A DNA stretch of 62,729 bases from Hyphomicrobiales bacterium (GTDB lineage Bacteria; Pseudomonadota; Alphaproteobacteria; Rhizobiales; Rhizobiaceae). This document shows, in pieces, positions 35,825-45,299 of this stretch. Numbering within the stretch: position 1 is the stretch's first letter; every line of letters begins with the position of its first letter. Below the pieces are notes generated by a model that was not told where the DNA came from, did no database searches, and worked only from the letters and a program-made list of their open reading frames with translations. The position numbers and the translations under genes are program-made. The stretch is from NCBI GenBank assembly GCA_900473045.1, contig UCKS01000043.1, positions 1-62,729 on the forward strand, written 5' to 3'.

Positions 35825-36814
35825 TCAGCCGGCGATATCGACCACGCCGCAATCGCCTGCTTCAGAGCCGAAAGCGAGCTGCCGGCCGTTCTTGTGCCAG
35901 GCCATGGCGGTGATCGCGCCCTTGCCGGGGCGACGCAGCAGCACTTCCTTGCTGTCGGTGAAGCGCACCACCATGATCATGCCGTCGGCATAGCCGATCG
36001 CCGCGATCTCCTCGACCGGATGGCAGCAGACCTGCGTCACCATGATATTGGCGCGGGTGCCGAGCTCCAATGGCGCCTTGCCCATCGGGCCGTCCTTGGC
36101 CTGGAAGGGCCAGACGATGGCGGCCGGTGCGCCTGAGGATGCCAGCCATTTGCCCTTGGCGGACCACGAAATGGATTTGATCTTGGCCGGATAGCCGGTC
36201 ATCCGCATATGCCGCGTCTCGGCGCCAGGCTTGGTGTCGAGCTTCCAGCCGTGCAGCGCGTTTTCCTGCATGGAGGTGACGACGAAACGGCCGTCGGGCG
36301 AGAAGGTGACTCCGGTATGGGCGCCCTTCCATTCCAGATCGACCGGCTGGCCTGCAATCGCTACCCAATGCAGCGAGACGCCGTTATAGCGGGCAAGGGC
36401 AATGCGCAGGCCCTTGGGTGCAAAGGCAATGCCCTCGACGGTGCGCTCCTCGGTGAAATCCTTGACGGTACCATCGGCCAACCGCACATGCGCAGTCTTG
36501 CCATAGGCATAGGCAACCGCGCCTTGAGGCCCGGCAGCAACCTGCGAAATCCACTTGCGCGGAACATTGGCAAGTTCGCTCGTGGCACCATCCGCCTGGA
36601 TGCGCAGCACCTTGCCGTCTTCGCCACCGGTCAGTAGCGTGTCGGTCGCTTCGTCGCGAATGCACGAGAGCAGGCCTTCATGCGCTTCGACGGTCTTGTG
36701 GCCGTGATCGAGGCGGTGGATGAGGCCGGAGGATTCGGCAAAGAACGGGATGTCACCGAGAAAGGCCACGCCAGCGACGTGACCCTGGAGGTCAAGAGGA
36801 GCAACTGTCGGCAT
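35825..36814 (-). CDS. WD40 repeat protein coupled to the CobW GTPase
   Basis: A 329-residue beta-propeller with six to seven WD40-type blades (for example TLLTGGEDGKVLRIQ, GVTFSPDGRFVVTSMQENALHGW, ISWSAKGKWLASSGAPAAIVW, AITAMAWHKNGRQLAFGSEAGDCGVV). It has no signal peptide, so it is cytoplasmic. Its ATG overlaps the stop of the CobW gene (TGATG), which implies coupled translation and a shared pathway. A scaffold for the metal GTPase is a reasonable inference; no partner is known from the sequence. Confidence 0.88.
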   Translation of the reverse strand: MPTVAPLDLQGHVAGVAFLGDIPFFAESSGLIHRLDHGHKTVEAHEGLLSCIRDEATDTLLTGGEDGKVLRIQADGATSELANVPRKWISQVAAGPQGAVAYAYGKTAHVRLADGTVKDFTEERTVEGIAFAPKGLRIALARYNGVSLHWVAIAGQPVDLEWKGAHTGVTFSPDGRFVVTSMQENALHGWKLDTKPGAETRHMRMTGYPAKIKSISWSAKGKWLASSGAPAAIVWPFQAKDGPMGKAPLELGTRANIMVTQVCCHPVEEIAAIGYADGMIMVVRFTDSKEVLLRRPGKGAITAMAWHKNGRQLAFGSEAGDCGVVDIAG

Positions 36815-37938
36815 CAGTGAGCTGCGGCCTCGGCGGAGGGAACAGCCTCACAGGCCTTGAACGTGCGTTCGAGTTTTTCGCGGTCGAGTTCGCGACCGAT
36901 GAAGACCAGGCGGCTTTCGTGCTTCTCGCCATCCTTCCAGGCGCGCTGGTGGTCGCCTTCGATGATCATGTGCACGCCCTGAACAACGTAACGTTCAGCG
37001 TCGTCCTTGAAGGCGATGATGCCCTTGAGACGCAGAATATTGGGGCCTTCCGTCTGGGTGATCTTCTGGATCCAGGGAAAGAAGCGGTCCGGGTTCATCT
37101 CGCCGCCGCGTAGCGAAACCGACTGCACTGTCACGTCATGGATCGGCGAAGGGGCGTGATCGTGATGATGGTGGTCATGGCCGTGATGCTCGTGATCGTG
37201 GTGGTGATGGTCGTGATCATGATGGTCGTGGCCGCAATCCGGACCGCAGGCATGGTCGTGGTGGTGATCATCGTGCTCAAGGAAATGCGGTTCGTTTTCG
37301 AGTGCCCGTTCCAGACTGAAGGCGCCCTGGTCCAGCACCTGGGTCAGGTCGATATTGGAGCGTTCGGTGCGATGAATGCGGGCTGACGGATTGATCGCCC
37401 GTACGGTGGCTTCGATCTTTGCCAGTTCTTCCGGCGTAACCAGGTCCGTCTTGTTCAGCAAAATGACATCGGCAAAGGCGATCTGGTCCTCGGCTTCGCG
37501 ACTATCCTTCAGGCGCAGCGGCAGGTGCTTGGCATCGACCAGCGCCACGACGGCGTCAAGTTCGGTCTTGGCACGCACATCGTCATCCATGAAGAATGTC
37601 TGTGCGACCGGTACCGGGTCGGCCAGACCGGTGGTTTCGACGATGATCGCGTCGAAACGGCCAGGGCGGCGCATCAGGCCCTCGACGACGCGGATCAGGT
37701 CGCCGCGCACCGTGCAGCAGACACATCCATTGTTCATTTCGTAGATTTCTTCATCGGATTCGACGATCAGGTCATTGTCGATGCCGATCTCACCAAACTC
37801 GTTGACGATGACGGCATATTTCTTGCCATGGGCTTCCGTCAGGATGCGGTTCAAGAGCGTCGTCTTGCCGGCGCCGAGATAACCGGTGAGCACGGTGACG
37901 GGAATGGGCTTGGCGGCAGCTGTGGTTGCTTCGGTCAT
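36814..37938 (-). CDS. CobW/COG0523 metal-chaperone GTPase with His-rich region
   Basis: A 374-residue G3E-family GTPase. Walker A is GYLGAGKTT (residues 19-27), the metal-binding CVCC motif is at 72-75 (NNGCVCCTV), and the base-recognition NKTD is at 162-165. Residues about 218-261 form a stretch with more than twenty His interspersed with Asp and a CGPDC pair, and the CobW C-terminal domain follows. COG0523 proteins insert or deliver zinc, cobalt or iron; a zinc role is most common when the His stretch is this long. The WD40 gene overlaps its stop. No convincing Zur site was found upstream. Confidence 0.92.
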   Translation of the reverse strand: MTEATTAAAKPIPVTVLTGYLGAGKTTLLNRILTEAHGKKYAVIVNEFGEIGIDNDLIVESDEEIYEMNNGCVCCTVRGDLIRVVEGLMRRPGRFDAIIVETTGLADPVPVAQTFFMDDDVRAKTELDAVVALVDAKHLPLRLKDSREAEDQIAFADVILLNKTDLVTPEELAKIEATVRAINPSARIHRTERSNIDLTQVLDQGAFSLERALENEPHFLEHDDHHHDHACGPDCGHDHHDHDHHHHDHEHHGHDHHHHDHAPSPIHDVTVQSVSLRGGEMNPDRFFPWIQKITQTEGPNILRLKGIIAFKDDAERYVVQGVHMIIEGDHQRAWKDGEKHESRLVFIGRELDREKLERTFKACEAVPSAEAAAH

Positions 37939-38064
37939 GGGAACCTCGGAAAAATCGGGATGCCTTCGGGCACGGGGTTATTGCTGATATAGGAGATGGT
38001 GAGCGCCAGCGCAAATGCGGGCGCAATCTTCCCTTCGTTTTTCTGCGCATGGGATGGCCGCTGC

Positions 38065-38856
38065 CTAGCGCAGCGTGGAAAGATCGAAGGCGGCAACGTC
38101 CTCCAGCAATTCTACAATGCCATTCACCGCATGGACAATCAGCTTCTCGCCGCGCTTTGCCGTTGCGGCTGCAGCGTCACCGGCAACGCCCTGCTCGTTC
38201 AGGTCTGCCATCTTCCAGCCGAAGGCGTGGGGGCCATAGGCGCGCAGATGTTTGAAACGATGGGCGAAATCGGACTGGCGCGAGGTGAAACGCTGTGCCT
38301 TCGACATATCCACCTTGTCCGGATACATCGCCAGCATTACCGACGTCTCGATATCGCCGCCATGAATGTCGATCGCCTTGTCTTCCGGTCTGATCCAGCC
38401 ATCCGGTTGCCCGAAGCGGGTCCAGCTGGTCGCCACCGCCAGCATGTTGAACCGCACGCGCGCCTCCGTGGCGACGATGGTCATGAGCGGTGAATTGCCG
38501 CCATGGGCGTTCAGCATGACGAATTTGCGGATGCCCTTGCTGTTCAGATCCTCAGCAATGCCGAGCCAGCGCTGGACTGCCTCATCATAGTCCAGCGAAC
38601 GCGTGCCTTCGACATGCAGATGCTCGATCGAGTAACCGACAGGCTCGGTTGGCAGAAACGTGACGGGCAGGGCAGGCGTCAGGCGGGCAATGATGCGTTC
38701 CGCAAAACCCTCGGCAATCAGCGTATCGGTTTCGAACGGCAGGTGCGGTCCGTGCTGTTCATGGGCGCCGAGCGGCAGCACCGCGATCCAGTCCGCTCTC
38801 TCGGCGGGCGGAAGATCGGAAACATTGTCTTTCCAACGCGGTGCGGGGACTGTCAT
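38065..38856 (-). CDS. creatininase-family metal hydrolase
   Basis: A 263-residue enzyme of the creatininase/MftE family. Metal ligands are visible in LPLGAHEQHGPHLPFETDT and HGGNSPLM, with further acidic residues in DIHGGDIETS. Family members open cyclic amides (creatinine, formamides) or cleave peptides. It starts at 38856 and is divergent from the MarR gene; the CobW gene follows on the same strand after about 125 bp. The substrate is unknown. Confidence 0.88.
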   Translation of the reverse strand: MTVPAPRWKDNVSDLPPAERADWIAVLPLGAHEQHGPHLPFETDTLIAEGFAERIIARLTPALPVTFLPTEPVGYSIEHLHVEGTRSLDYDEAVQRWLGIAEDLNSKGIRKFVMLNAHGGNSPLMTIVATEARVRFNMLAVATSWTRFGQPDGWIRPEDKAIDIHGGDIETSVMLAMYPDKVDMSKAQRFTSRQSDFAHRFKHLRAYGPHAFGWKMADLNEQGVAGDAAAATAKRGEKLIVHAVNGIVELLEDVAAFDLSTLR

Positions 38857-38950
38857 GCTCCTGAGAGCCTTTCGGTTGTACTTGCGGTATGGCTGTCATC
38901 TGAGTCATACAGGTGACGGATGGCCGTGCAAGAAATTTGGTGGAGGACCG

Positions 38951-39451
38951 ATGGGAAAGAAGAGCAAGGCCGAGAAGAAAGCCAAGGGCGGCAAGAAAAA
39001 GCGCCAGGACGTCGAAGTCCACGCACAGGACCTCGCATCGGTGCTGGTGCAGGCGGCGCGTTCGATGCGCACGGTGCTGTCGCGCAATCTGCTCGAAAGC
39101 GGTCTCTATGCCGGGCAGGATGGCGTCATGCTGGCGCTGGCCGAAACCGACGGGCTGACCGCCGGTGTTCTGGCAATGAAGCTCGGCGTCAAGGCGCCGA
39201 CCATGACCCGGACCGTTGGCCGCATGGAGGCCCAAGGGTTCCTGGAGCGCCGGGCCGACGACGAGGATGCCAGGCTGACCAAGGTTTATCTCACCACGCT
39301 TGGCCGGGACCGTCTGCAGACGATTGCCGAAGCCGGTAAGATTTCTGAGGACATGGCCACCAAGGGGCTGAGCGAAAAGCAGATCAAGACCCTGATGAAG
39401 TTGTTGCGCGCCGTCGATGGCAATCTTCAGGGCACCGCTGATACAGAATAG
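38951..39451 (+). CDS. MarR-family regulator with Lys-rich N-terminal tail
   Basis: A 166-residue regulator. Residues 1-20 are a strongly basic tail with about eleven Lys (GKKSKAEKKAKGGKKKRQ), which is unusual for MarR. The rest is a MarR winged helix (LTAGVLAMKLGVKAPTMTRTVGRMEAQGFLERRADDEDARLTKVYLT). GGAGG supports the ATG at 38951. It is divergent from the creatininase-family gene, and the 94-bp gap contains a GTATG/CATAC inverted pair (38887-38891 and 38906-38910). Confidence 0.88.
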   Translation: MGKKSKAEKKAKGGKKKRQDVEVHAQDLASVLVQAARSMRTVLSRNLLESGLYAGQDGVMLALAETDGLTAGVLAMKLGVKAPTMTRTVGRMEAQGFLERRADDEDARLTKVYLTTLGRDRLQTIAEAGKISEDMATKGLSEKQIKTLMKLLRAVDGNLQGTADTE

Positions 39452-39493
39452 CTCCTCATCCGATCCTGCCTTAATTGGCGATTGCGGTGGCAA

Positions 39494-39508
39494 TTTAAAC
39501 AGTTTAAA
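39494..39508. promoter_or_regulatory. operator-like palindrome before the third LacI gene
   Basis: TTTAAAC (39494-39500), one central base, then GTTTAAA (39502-39508): a perfect 15-bp palindrome, 48 bp before the LacI-family start. A further TTTAAAA follows at 39513. Autoregulation is the simplest reading. Confidence 0.55.
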
Positions 39509-39556
39509 GAGGATTTAAAAATAGCGGTATTTAGCCGGGATATCTGAGGGGGAAAC

Positions 39557-40585
39557 GTGGCGCAGAAGATCAAGCTCTCCACCATTGCGGAAACGCTGGG
39601 TGTGTCCACGGCAACCGTTTCCCTTGCATTGCGCGACAGTCCGCTTGTCGCTGCCATGACCCGCGACAAGATCAAGGAACAGGCCCGCGCGCTCGGCTAT
39701 ATCTACAATCGCCGCGCCGCCAGCCTTCGGACCTCCCGCTCCGGCATTATCGGCGTCGTCGTGCACGACATCATGAACCCGTTCTACGGCGAGATCCTTA
39801 AAGCCATCGAAGCCGAACTCGACCGCGACCGGCAGACGTTCATTCTCTCCAACCACTACGATTCCGTCGAAAAGCAGCGCGCCTTCATCGAGACGCTGCT
39901 GCAACTTGGTGGCGACGGTGTCATCATGTCGCCAGCCATCGGCACGCCGCCGGAAGATATCATGCTTGCCGAAGACAACGGCATGCCGGCCATCCTCATT
40001 GCCCGCTCTATCGAGGGGCTGGACGTGCCGATCTTCCGCGGCGACGACGCCTATGGCATTTCGCTTGCCACTAACCACCTGATCAGCCTTGGCCACCGCG
40101 TCATCGCCATGGTCGGTGGTACGGACCAGACCTCGACCGGCCGTGACCGGTATCAGGGCTACGTCAACGCGCTGCGCAAGGCCAATATCGATGTCGATCC
40201 GGACCTGCGCATTCCCGGTCCCCGCTCGATGCAGGGCGGGTTCGAGGCTGCCGTGCATCTGCTGTCGCTGCCGCAAAAGCCGACCGCCGTCGTCTGCTGG
40301 AACGACCTCGTCGCCATCGGCATGATGAATGGCATTGCCCGCGCCGGCCTTGTTCCCGGCCGCGATGTGTCTGTCACCGGTTACGACGATCTCGAGGAAG
40401 CCTCGATCTCGACGCCGGCGCTGACCACCGTCTGGAACGGACAGTCCGATGTCGGCCGCAGTGCCGCCCGTGCGCTGCTGGATAAGCTGAACGGCAGCCA
40501 CGAGCCCGATGGTATTCACCTGATCAAGCCCGAAATGCGGATTCGCCAGTCGACCGGCCCGCTTCGGCCCAATCCCACCGAATAA
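39557..40585 (+). CDS. LacI-family regulator upstream of a 2-hydroxyacid dehydrogenase
   Basis: A 342-residue repressor: the DNA-binding region is KLSTIAETLGVSTATVSLALRDS, the hinge IYNRRAASLRTSRS, and a full sugar-binding-like domain ends with WNGQSDVGRSAARALLDKL. It starts with GTG at 39557, supported by GGGGGAAA. The dehydrogenase gene follows 28 bp downstream on the same strand, so the two are probably cotranscribed and the dehydrogenase substrate or product may be the effector. Confidence 0.9.
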   Translation: MAQKIKLSTIAETLGVSTATVSLALRDSPLVAAMTRDKIKEQARALGYIYNRRAASLRTSRSGIIGVVVHDIMNPFYGEILKAIEAELDRDRQTFILSNHYDSVEKQRAFIETLLQLGGDGVIMSPAIGTPPEDIMLAEDNGMPAILIARSIEGLDVPIFRGDDAYGISLATNHLISLGHRVIAMVGGTDQTSTGRDRYQGYVNALRKANIDVDPDLRIPGPRSMQGGFEAAVHLLSLPQKPTAVVCWNDLVAIGMMNGIARAGLVPGRDVSVTGYDDLEEASISTPALTTVWNGQSDVGRSAARALLDKLNGSHEPDGIHLIKPEMRIRQSTGPLRPNPTE

Positions 40586-40613
40586 TCAGACGCAATTCCG
40601 CGAGGAGCAAATC

Positions 40614-41585
40614 ATGCCCAACGGCCGCCCGCGTATTCTCGTGCCCGGAAAAATGAGCCAGCGTGTGCTCGACCGTTTGCCGGCTCATTTCGAACTCGTC
40701 TTCGTCGCGGCCGCTGATCCCACGCTGGTGACGGTTGACCTTGCGTCCAGTGTTTCCGGGATCGCCGTCCAGGGTAAGATCGCGGCCGGGTTCATCGACG
40801 CGTTTCCAAACGTCGAAATCATCGCCAACTTCGGCGTCGGTTACGACGGCGTCGATGCCGGGCATGCGGCCAAGCGCGGCGTTACCGTTACCAACACGCC
40901 GGATGTGCTGACGGAGGAGGTGGCTGATACGGCGATCGGCCTGCTTCTCAATACGGTGCGGCGTTTTCCGGCTGCCGAACAGTGGCTGCGCCAGGGGCGC
41001 TGGGCGAAGGACGGCGCTTTCGCGTTGTCGCCGCTGACGCTACGCGGCCGCACCGTTGGCCTTTACGGTCTTGGTCGTATCGGGCTGGCGATTGCCAAGC
41101 GGCTGGAGGCCTTTGGCGTCTCCATCGCCTATCACACACGCACGCCACGCGAGGGATTGGCCTATACGCACTATCCGACGCTGAAAGGCATGGCTGAGGC
41201 GGTCGATACGATCATCGTGATCGTGCCCGGCACCGAAAGCACCCGCAAGACGATCGATGCGGAGATTCTGGACGCCTTGGGGCCGCAGGGCGTGCTGATC
41301 AATGTCGGACGCGGAACGACTATCAACGAGGCAGCCCTGGCCGATGCCCTGCAGCGTGGCGTGATCGCCGCTGCCGGCCTCGATGTCTTTGAGAACGAGC
41401 CGCATGTGCCCGAGGCCCTGCTGGCCCTGCCTAATGTTTCACTGCTGCCGCATGTCGGCTCCGCCTCGCAGGCGACGCGCAATGCCATGGCCGATCTGGT
41501 GGTGGATAATCTCGTTGCATGGTTCGAAACCGGCGCCGCGTTAACGCCGGTCGCTGAAACACCGTTCAAGCGGAAGACGGCGTAA
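40614..41585 (+). CDS. D-2-hydroxyacid dehydrogenase (glyoxylate/hydroxypyruvate reductase-like)
   Basis: A 323-residue NAD(P)-dependent dehydrogenase. The nucleotide-binding motif is VGLYGLGRIGLAIAKRLEAFG, the substrate Arg and catalytic Glu lie in INVGRGTTINEAAL and DVFENEPHVPEAL, and the catalytic His is in LLPHVGSA. It reduces 2-keto acids such as hydroxypyruvate or glyoxylate, or oxidises sugar-derived 2-hydroxyacids. GAGGAG supports the ATG. Coupling with a LacI regulator suggests a role in sugar-acid catabolism. Confidence 0.9.
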   Translation: MPNGRPRILVPGKMSQRVLDRLPAHFELVFVAAADPTLVTVDLASSVSGIAVQGKIAAGFIDAFPNVEIIANFGVGYDGVDAGHAAKRGVTVTNTPDVLTEEVADTAIGLLLNTVRRFPAAEQWLRQGRWAKDGAFALSPLTLRGRTVGLYGLGRIGLAIAKRLEAFGVSIAYHTRTPREGLAYTHYPTLKGMAEAVDTIIVIVPGTESTRKTIDAEILDALGPQGVLINVGRGTTINEAALADALQRGVIAAAGLDVFENEPHVPEALLALPNVSLLPHVGSASQATRNAMADLVVDNLVAWFETGAALTPVAETPFKRKTA

Positions 41586-41591
41586 AGGCCG

Positions 41592-42350
41592 TCAGGCCTT
41601 CACTTTCGCTGCCGCATAGGCGCGCACGGCTTCGCCGAATGCCTGAAACAGGGTCGAGGACGGAGCGTCCTTGCCGACCCAGTATTCCGGATGCCATTGC
41701 ACGCCGACGGCAAAGGCCTTGGAGTCGATCACGGAGACGGCCTCGATCGTGCCGTCTTCGGCGACGGCTTCGACGGCGAGACGCGGCGCTGCTTTCGATA
41801 TTGCCTGCCGGTGCAGCGAATTGACCTGCACTTCGCCGGCGCCTAGCACCGAGGCGAGACAGCTGCCTTCCTTGACGATGACGTTCTGGCGGATGCCATA
41901 GGCAATATCGAGTTCCGCCACATCCGGCTTGCGATGATCCGAAATGCCGGGCAGGTCCTGGATTTCGTTTGCCAGTGTACCGCCCAGGACAACGTTCAGT
42001 TCCTGGATGCCACGGCAAATGGCGAGCAGAGGCACGCCGCGTTCCAGCGCGCGGCGGATCAGCGGAAGGCTTGTCGCGTCGCGGCCGGGATCGAAGGGAC
42101 CATAGCCCTCCGTCTCTTCCTGTCCATAAAGGGAGGGATGCACATTGGTGCGCGACCCGCTGACAAGAACACCATCCACCCGGTCGAGGATTTCGTCGGC
42201 GTCGTTGCCGCTCTCAAGGGCTGGAACGAGAAACACCATGACGCCGGAGCCTTCGACGGCTGCACGGACATATTGATGCGGCGTGGCGTGCCAGACGTTA
42301 CCATCAAATTCTCTGAAATCAGCGGGTATGGCAACAACGGGTTTTGGCAC
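41592..42350 (-). CDS. class I glutamine amidotransferase-like hydrolase (PuuD-like)
   Basis: A 252-residue protein of the gamma-glutamyl-GABA hydrolase family. The nucleophile Cys is in LLAICRGIQELNV, the oxyanion region in GVLVSGSRTNVHPSLY, and the catalytic His-Glu pair in GVQWHPEYW. PuuD frees GABA from gamma-glutamyl-GABA in putrescine breakdown; related enzymes act on other gamma-glutamyl amines. It is convergent with the dehydrogenase gene, 6 bp apart. No other puu genes are present, so the substrate is open. Confidence 0.88.
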   Translation of the reverse strand: MPKPVVAIPADFREFDGNVWHATPHQYVRAAVEGSGVMVFLVPALESGNDADEILDRVDGVLVSGSRTNVHPSLYGQEETEGYGPFDPGRDATSLPLIRRALERGVPLLAICRGIQELNVVLGGTLANEIQDLPGISDHRKPDVAELDIAYGIRQNVIVKEGSCLASVLGAGEVQVNSLHRQAISKAAPRLAVEAVAEDGTIEAVSVIDSKAFAVGVQWHPEYWVGKDAPSSTLFQAFGEAVRAYAAAKVKA

Positions 42351-42791
42351 TGCTGGGTCTCCACCTGCGGCGCGCTGCTTCGCTCGAAGCGCGGCCTCAC
42401 ATTACGTTATCAAGCCATTGCCGTCGAAGACAAGGGAAGTCAATTCCGGTGACCGCAGCGCTGTGCGTAAACCGGTTGCCTGCAACTGGCAAGATCTGGC
42501 CAGTTGCCCTTAAAATTGGAGTAACCATTGAGGCAGATAAATCGCCGGGCAGAGATCCAGGAGGCTTCCGTACCGCGTCGCTGCGAATAACCGGTTTGCG
42601 GTTAAATCCATGCACGGTTGCAGAAAGGCAATAGTCCTTGGGGTCTGCTGCAATACTAGGTTGAAATATTTCAATACCGCAGCATCTGGACCACACACCC
42701 CGATATATGGGAAGATTTTTTCCGGTAAGCGCGCGAAATCTTTCGTTAAACCCTCGGGATTAACACTTCGCCAAACCGGAGCAGGGGGTTC
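42351..42791. other. intergenic region with a 9-bp inverted repeat
   Basis: No gene is supported in these 440 bp. Seen: perfect arms GCAACTGGC (42482-42490) and GCCAGTTGC (42499-42507) around 8 bases, and repeated CCGGTT-containing segments near 42470 and 42590. It should carry the promoters of the two divergent genes. Confidence 0.5.
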
Positions 42792-45101
42792 ATGAAGTCA
42801 AATGAACAGAGCGCTCTTCCGACCGATGTTTATCTTTCGTTCGTAAGCTCACTCTACGATTACCGTCAAACATTGTTGATCGGCATGCTGTCGCATGTCG
42901 TGACATTCCTGCTCGTCTTTGCAAAAACCAGTGATCCGTTTTTCATCGGCTGCGCGCTTGCGATTGTGCTGATTTGGTTCGTCCGCAGTATCGATATGCG
43001 CCGGTTCGATCGTGAAGACCTGGTGTCGCTTGATTTTGAAGGCATCCGGCGCTGGGAAAACCGCTACAATGCCGGCGGTGTCTGCGCCACCATCACCCTC
43101 GGCACGGCCTGCGGTTATGCCATTCTCGTTACCCGCGACCCCTTTGCCGAACTCGCCTGTATTTCCGTGACGCTCGCCACCATGGTGTCGCTCGTCGGCC
43201 GCAATTACGGTTCGGCGCGTGCGGTCGTCGTCATGTCCCTGTCGGCCTGCGTGCCGATCATCCTTGGCCTGCTTGGCCTGATGGACGGGTTCATGGCCAT
43301 TCTTGCCGTGCTGATCGTGCCGTTTATTCTCACGACCTGGTCAATGGCGCGCGGCGTGCGCGAAACGCTGCATAAGAATGTGCTGGCCGCGCGCGAAATC
43401 TCGACCATCGCCGGACGGTTTGACCTCGCTCTCAACAACATGCCGCATGGCCTGTTCATGCTCGATGCCGATAATCGTATCCTGGTCGCCAACCGGCGGG
43501 CCTGCGAACTCCTCAATCTGGGTGATCGGGAGCGCCTCAAGGATTGCCATCTCGATGCCGTGCTGCGCTACGGTGTCCGGCACACGTTCCTGGAGCAGGA
43601 TCAGGCAAAACAGGTCCTGAAGCAACTTGGCCAGTTGATGCAGGGCATGGAGTCGCGTGCTCTCATTCCCTTTTCCGACGACCTGTTCCTCGAGTTTTCG
43701 GCAAGCCGGCGCGCCAGTGGCGGTATCGTGCTGATCTTTGAAGATGTGACGGCGCGCGTGCGGGCGGAAAAGAAAATCCTGCAGATGGTGCGGTTCGATA
43801 CACTGACCGGCCTGCCCAATCGCGACTATTTCGGCGAACTGGTCAGCAATGCGCTGGTGGATCAAAACCGCACCGGCTTGGCGGGCTTCATGGTTCTCGA
43901 TGTCGCTGAATTCAAGCATGTCAACGATACCCGCGGTCATGTGGTCGGCGACAGATTGCTGTGCGCAATTTCGGAACGATTGAAGAAGGTGACGGGAGAC
44001 AAGGCGATTGCGGCACGCCTGATGGGCGACGAATTCGTTCTGTTTTTTTCAGGCGAAAACAACCGGCGCGTTCTGGAAGAGCGCATGCGGGCAGTGCACG
44101 CGCAGATGCGTGGTGCCTATCTCGCCAGCGGCTTTACCTTCAATATCTCGATGAGCGCCGGCTATGTGATTGCCGATAGTTCCGACTTCCGGCTGGAAGA
44201 CATGCAGATCAAGGCCGACCTTGCGCTGTTTGAAAGCAAGAGCCGCGAAAAGGGGAGCTGCACCGCGTTCGAAGCGGAAATGGATGCGAACTATCTCGAC
44301 CGGCAGAAACTGAAGACCGATCTGCGCGAGGCGATTGAAACCGGCGGGCTGTCGATTGCCTATCAGCCGATGTTCCTCGCCGATGGCTCGCGCATCGAAT
44401 GCTGCGAAGCCCTGGCGCGCTGGACCCACCCCGAGCGCGGACCGGTTCCGCCGGATGTGTTCATTCAGTTGGCTGAGGAAATCGGTGTGGTTTCCAGCAT
44501 CACCAAATTCATGCTGCGTCAGGCCTGTCTCGATTGCCTGAAATGGCCCAACCACATCGCCGTTTCCGTCAATCTCTCTGTCCTTGATCTGCGCAATGGC
44601 GAAATCATCCCGATCGTCACGGATATTCTGTCCGAAACCGGGCTGGATCCGTCCCGGCTTCACCTTGAGGTGACGGAAAGCTGCCTAATGGAAGAAGCGG
44701 CGAAAGTGCAGACCATCCTTCAGGAACTGCGTGCCCGGGGCATCACCATCGCCATCGACGATTTCGGGACGGGGTATTCGAGCCTCAGTTATCTCGACGC
44801 GCTGCCACTTGATATCATCAAGATCGACCGTTCCTTCGTGCGCAATATCCGCGAGGACGCGCGCCGCTTCAAGCTTTTGCGTGGCATGGTCAATCTATCG
44901 CGTGAACTTGGCTTGAAAATCGTCATCGAAGGTGTCGAGACCAATGATCAACTGGCGCTGATCAAGCAGTACAAATGTGCCGACCTGATCCAGGGGTATG
45001 TCTTTGCCGCCCCCATGCCTTCGCTGGCGGTCGAAAGCCTGTCGGATACCCTGCTGAAGAAGCTTTCCGTGCCAAAACGGCGCAACCGGCGCATTGCGTA
45101 G
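42792..45101 (+). CDS. membrane GGDEF-EAL cyclic-di-GMP protein with PAS domain
   Basis: A 769-residue protein. It has four to six N-terminal membrane helices (residues about 27-185), a PAS domain (about 205-320, LALNNMPHGLFMLDADNRILVANRRACELL), a GGDEF domain (about 330-495) and an EAL domain (about 505-755). The GGDEF signature reads MGDEF (411-415), so its first Gly is lost and synthase activity is doubtful. The EAL domain keeps EAL (539-541), DDFGTG (656-661), KIDRSFV and IEGVE, and is probably an active phosphodiesterase. It likely lowers cyclic-di-GMP in response to a membrane or redox signal. Confidence 0.93.
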   Translation: MKSNEQSALPTDVYLSFVSSLYDYRQTLLIGMLSHVVTFLLVFAKTSDPFFIGCALAIVLIWFVRSIDMRRFDREDLVSLDFEGIRRWENRYNAGGVCATITLGTACGYAILVTRDPFAELACISVTLATMVSLVGRNYGSARAVVVMSLSACVPIILGLLGLMDGFMAILAVLIVPFILTTWSMARGVRETLHKNVLAAREISTIAGRFDLALNNMPHGLFMLDADNRILVANRRACELLNLGDRERLKDCHLDAVLRYGVRHTFLEQDQAKQVLKQLGQLMQGMESRALIPFSDDLFLEFSASRRASGGIVLIFEDVTARVRAEKKILQMVRFDTLTGLPNRDYFGELVSNALVDQNRTGLAGFMVLDVAEFKHVNDTRGHVVGDRLLCAISERLKKVTGDKAIAARLMGDEFVLFFSGENNRRVLEERMRAVHAQMRGAYLASGFTFNISMSAGYVIADSSDFRLEDMQIKADLALFESKSREKGSCTAFEAEMDANYLDRQKLKTDLREAIETGGLSIAYQPMFLADGSRIECCEALARWTHPERGPVPPDVFIQLAEEIGVVSSITKFMLRQACLDCLKWPNHIAVSVNLSVLDLRNGEIIPIVTDILSETGLDPSRLHLEVTESCLMEEAAKVQTILQELRARGITIAIDDFGTGYSSLSYLDALPLDIIKIDRSFVRNIREDARRFKLLRGMVNLSRELGLKIVIEGVETNDQLALIKQYKCADLIQGYVFAAPMPSLAVESLSDTLLKKLSVPKRRNRRIA

Positions 45102-45217
45102 CTTTCCGGTCGTTGCTCTGCTCCTGGCCGGGGCTTTGCCCTGTAATCGTCTGGGACGCCTGAATGCCACCTGTTTCAAGGCGTTACGTTGACCAAAAAT
45201 CCAATGGTAATTTAGCG

Positions 45218-45233
45218 TTAACTATCTGTTAAC
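45218..45233. promoter_or_regulatory. perfect CtrA-type binding site
   Basis: TTAA (45218-45221), seven bases, then TTAAC (45229-45233), the full consensus for the cell-cycle regulator CtrA. A weaker copy, TTAA-N7-TTTA, begins at 45235. Both lie 65-85 bp before the FeeM-like gene in an AT-rich stretch. Function is inferred from the motif alone. Confidence 0.55.
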
Positions 45234-45299
45234 CTTAACAAATGGTTTATGCTTAATAATCTATTAAAACATTGTGAGGTGCCTCCGTTTGGAAGATGA

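Noticed and set aside
37939..38060. Zur-type zinc operator before the CobW gene
   Set aside because: No palindrome close to known alphaproteobacterial Zur sites could be found by eye.
42745..42775. Two TTAA blocks before the GGDEF-EAL gene as a CtrA site
   Set aside because: The spacing is ten bases, not the seven required.
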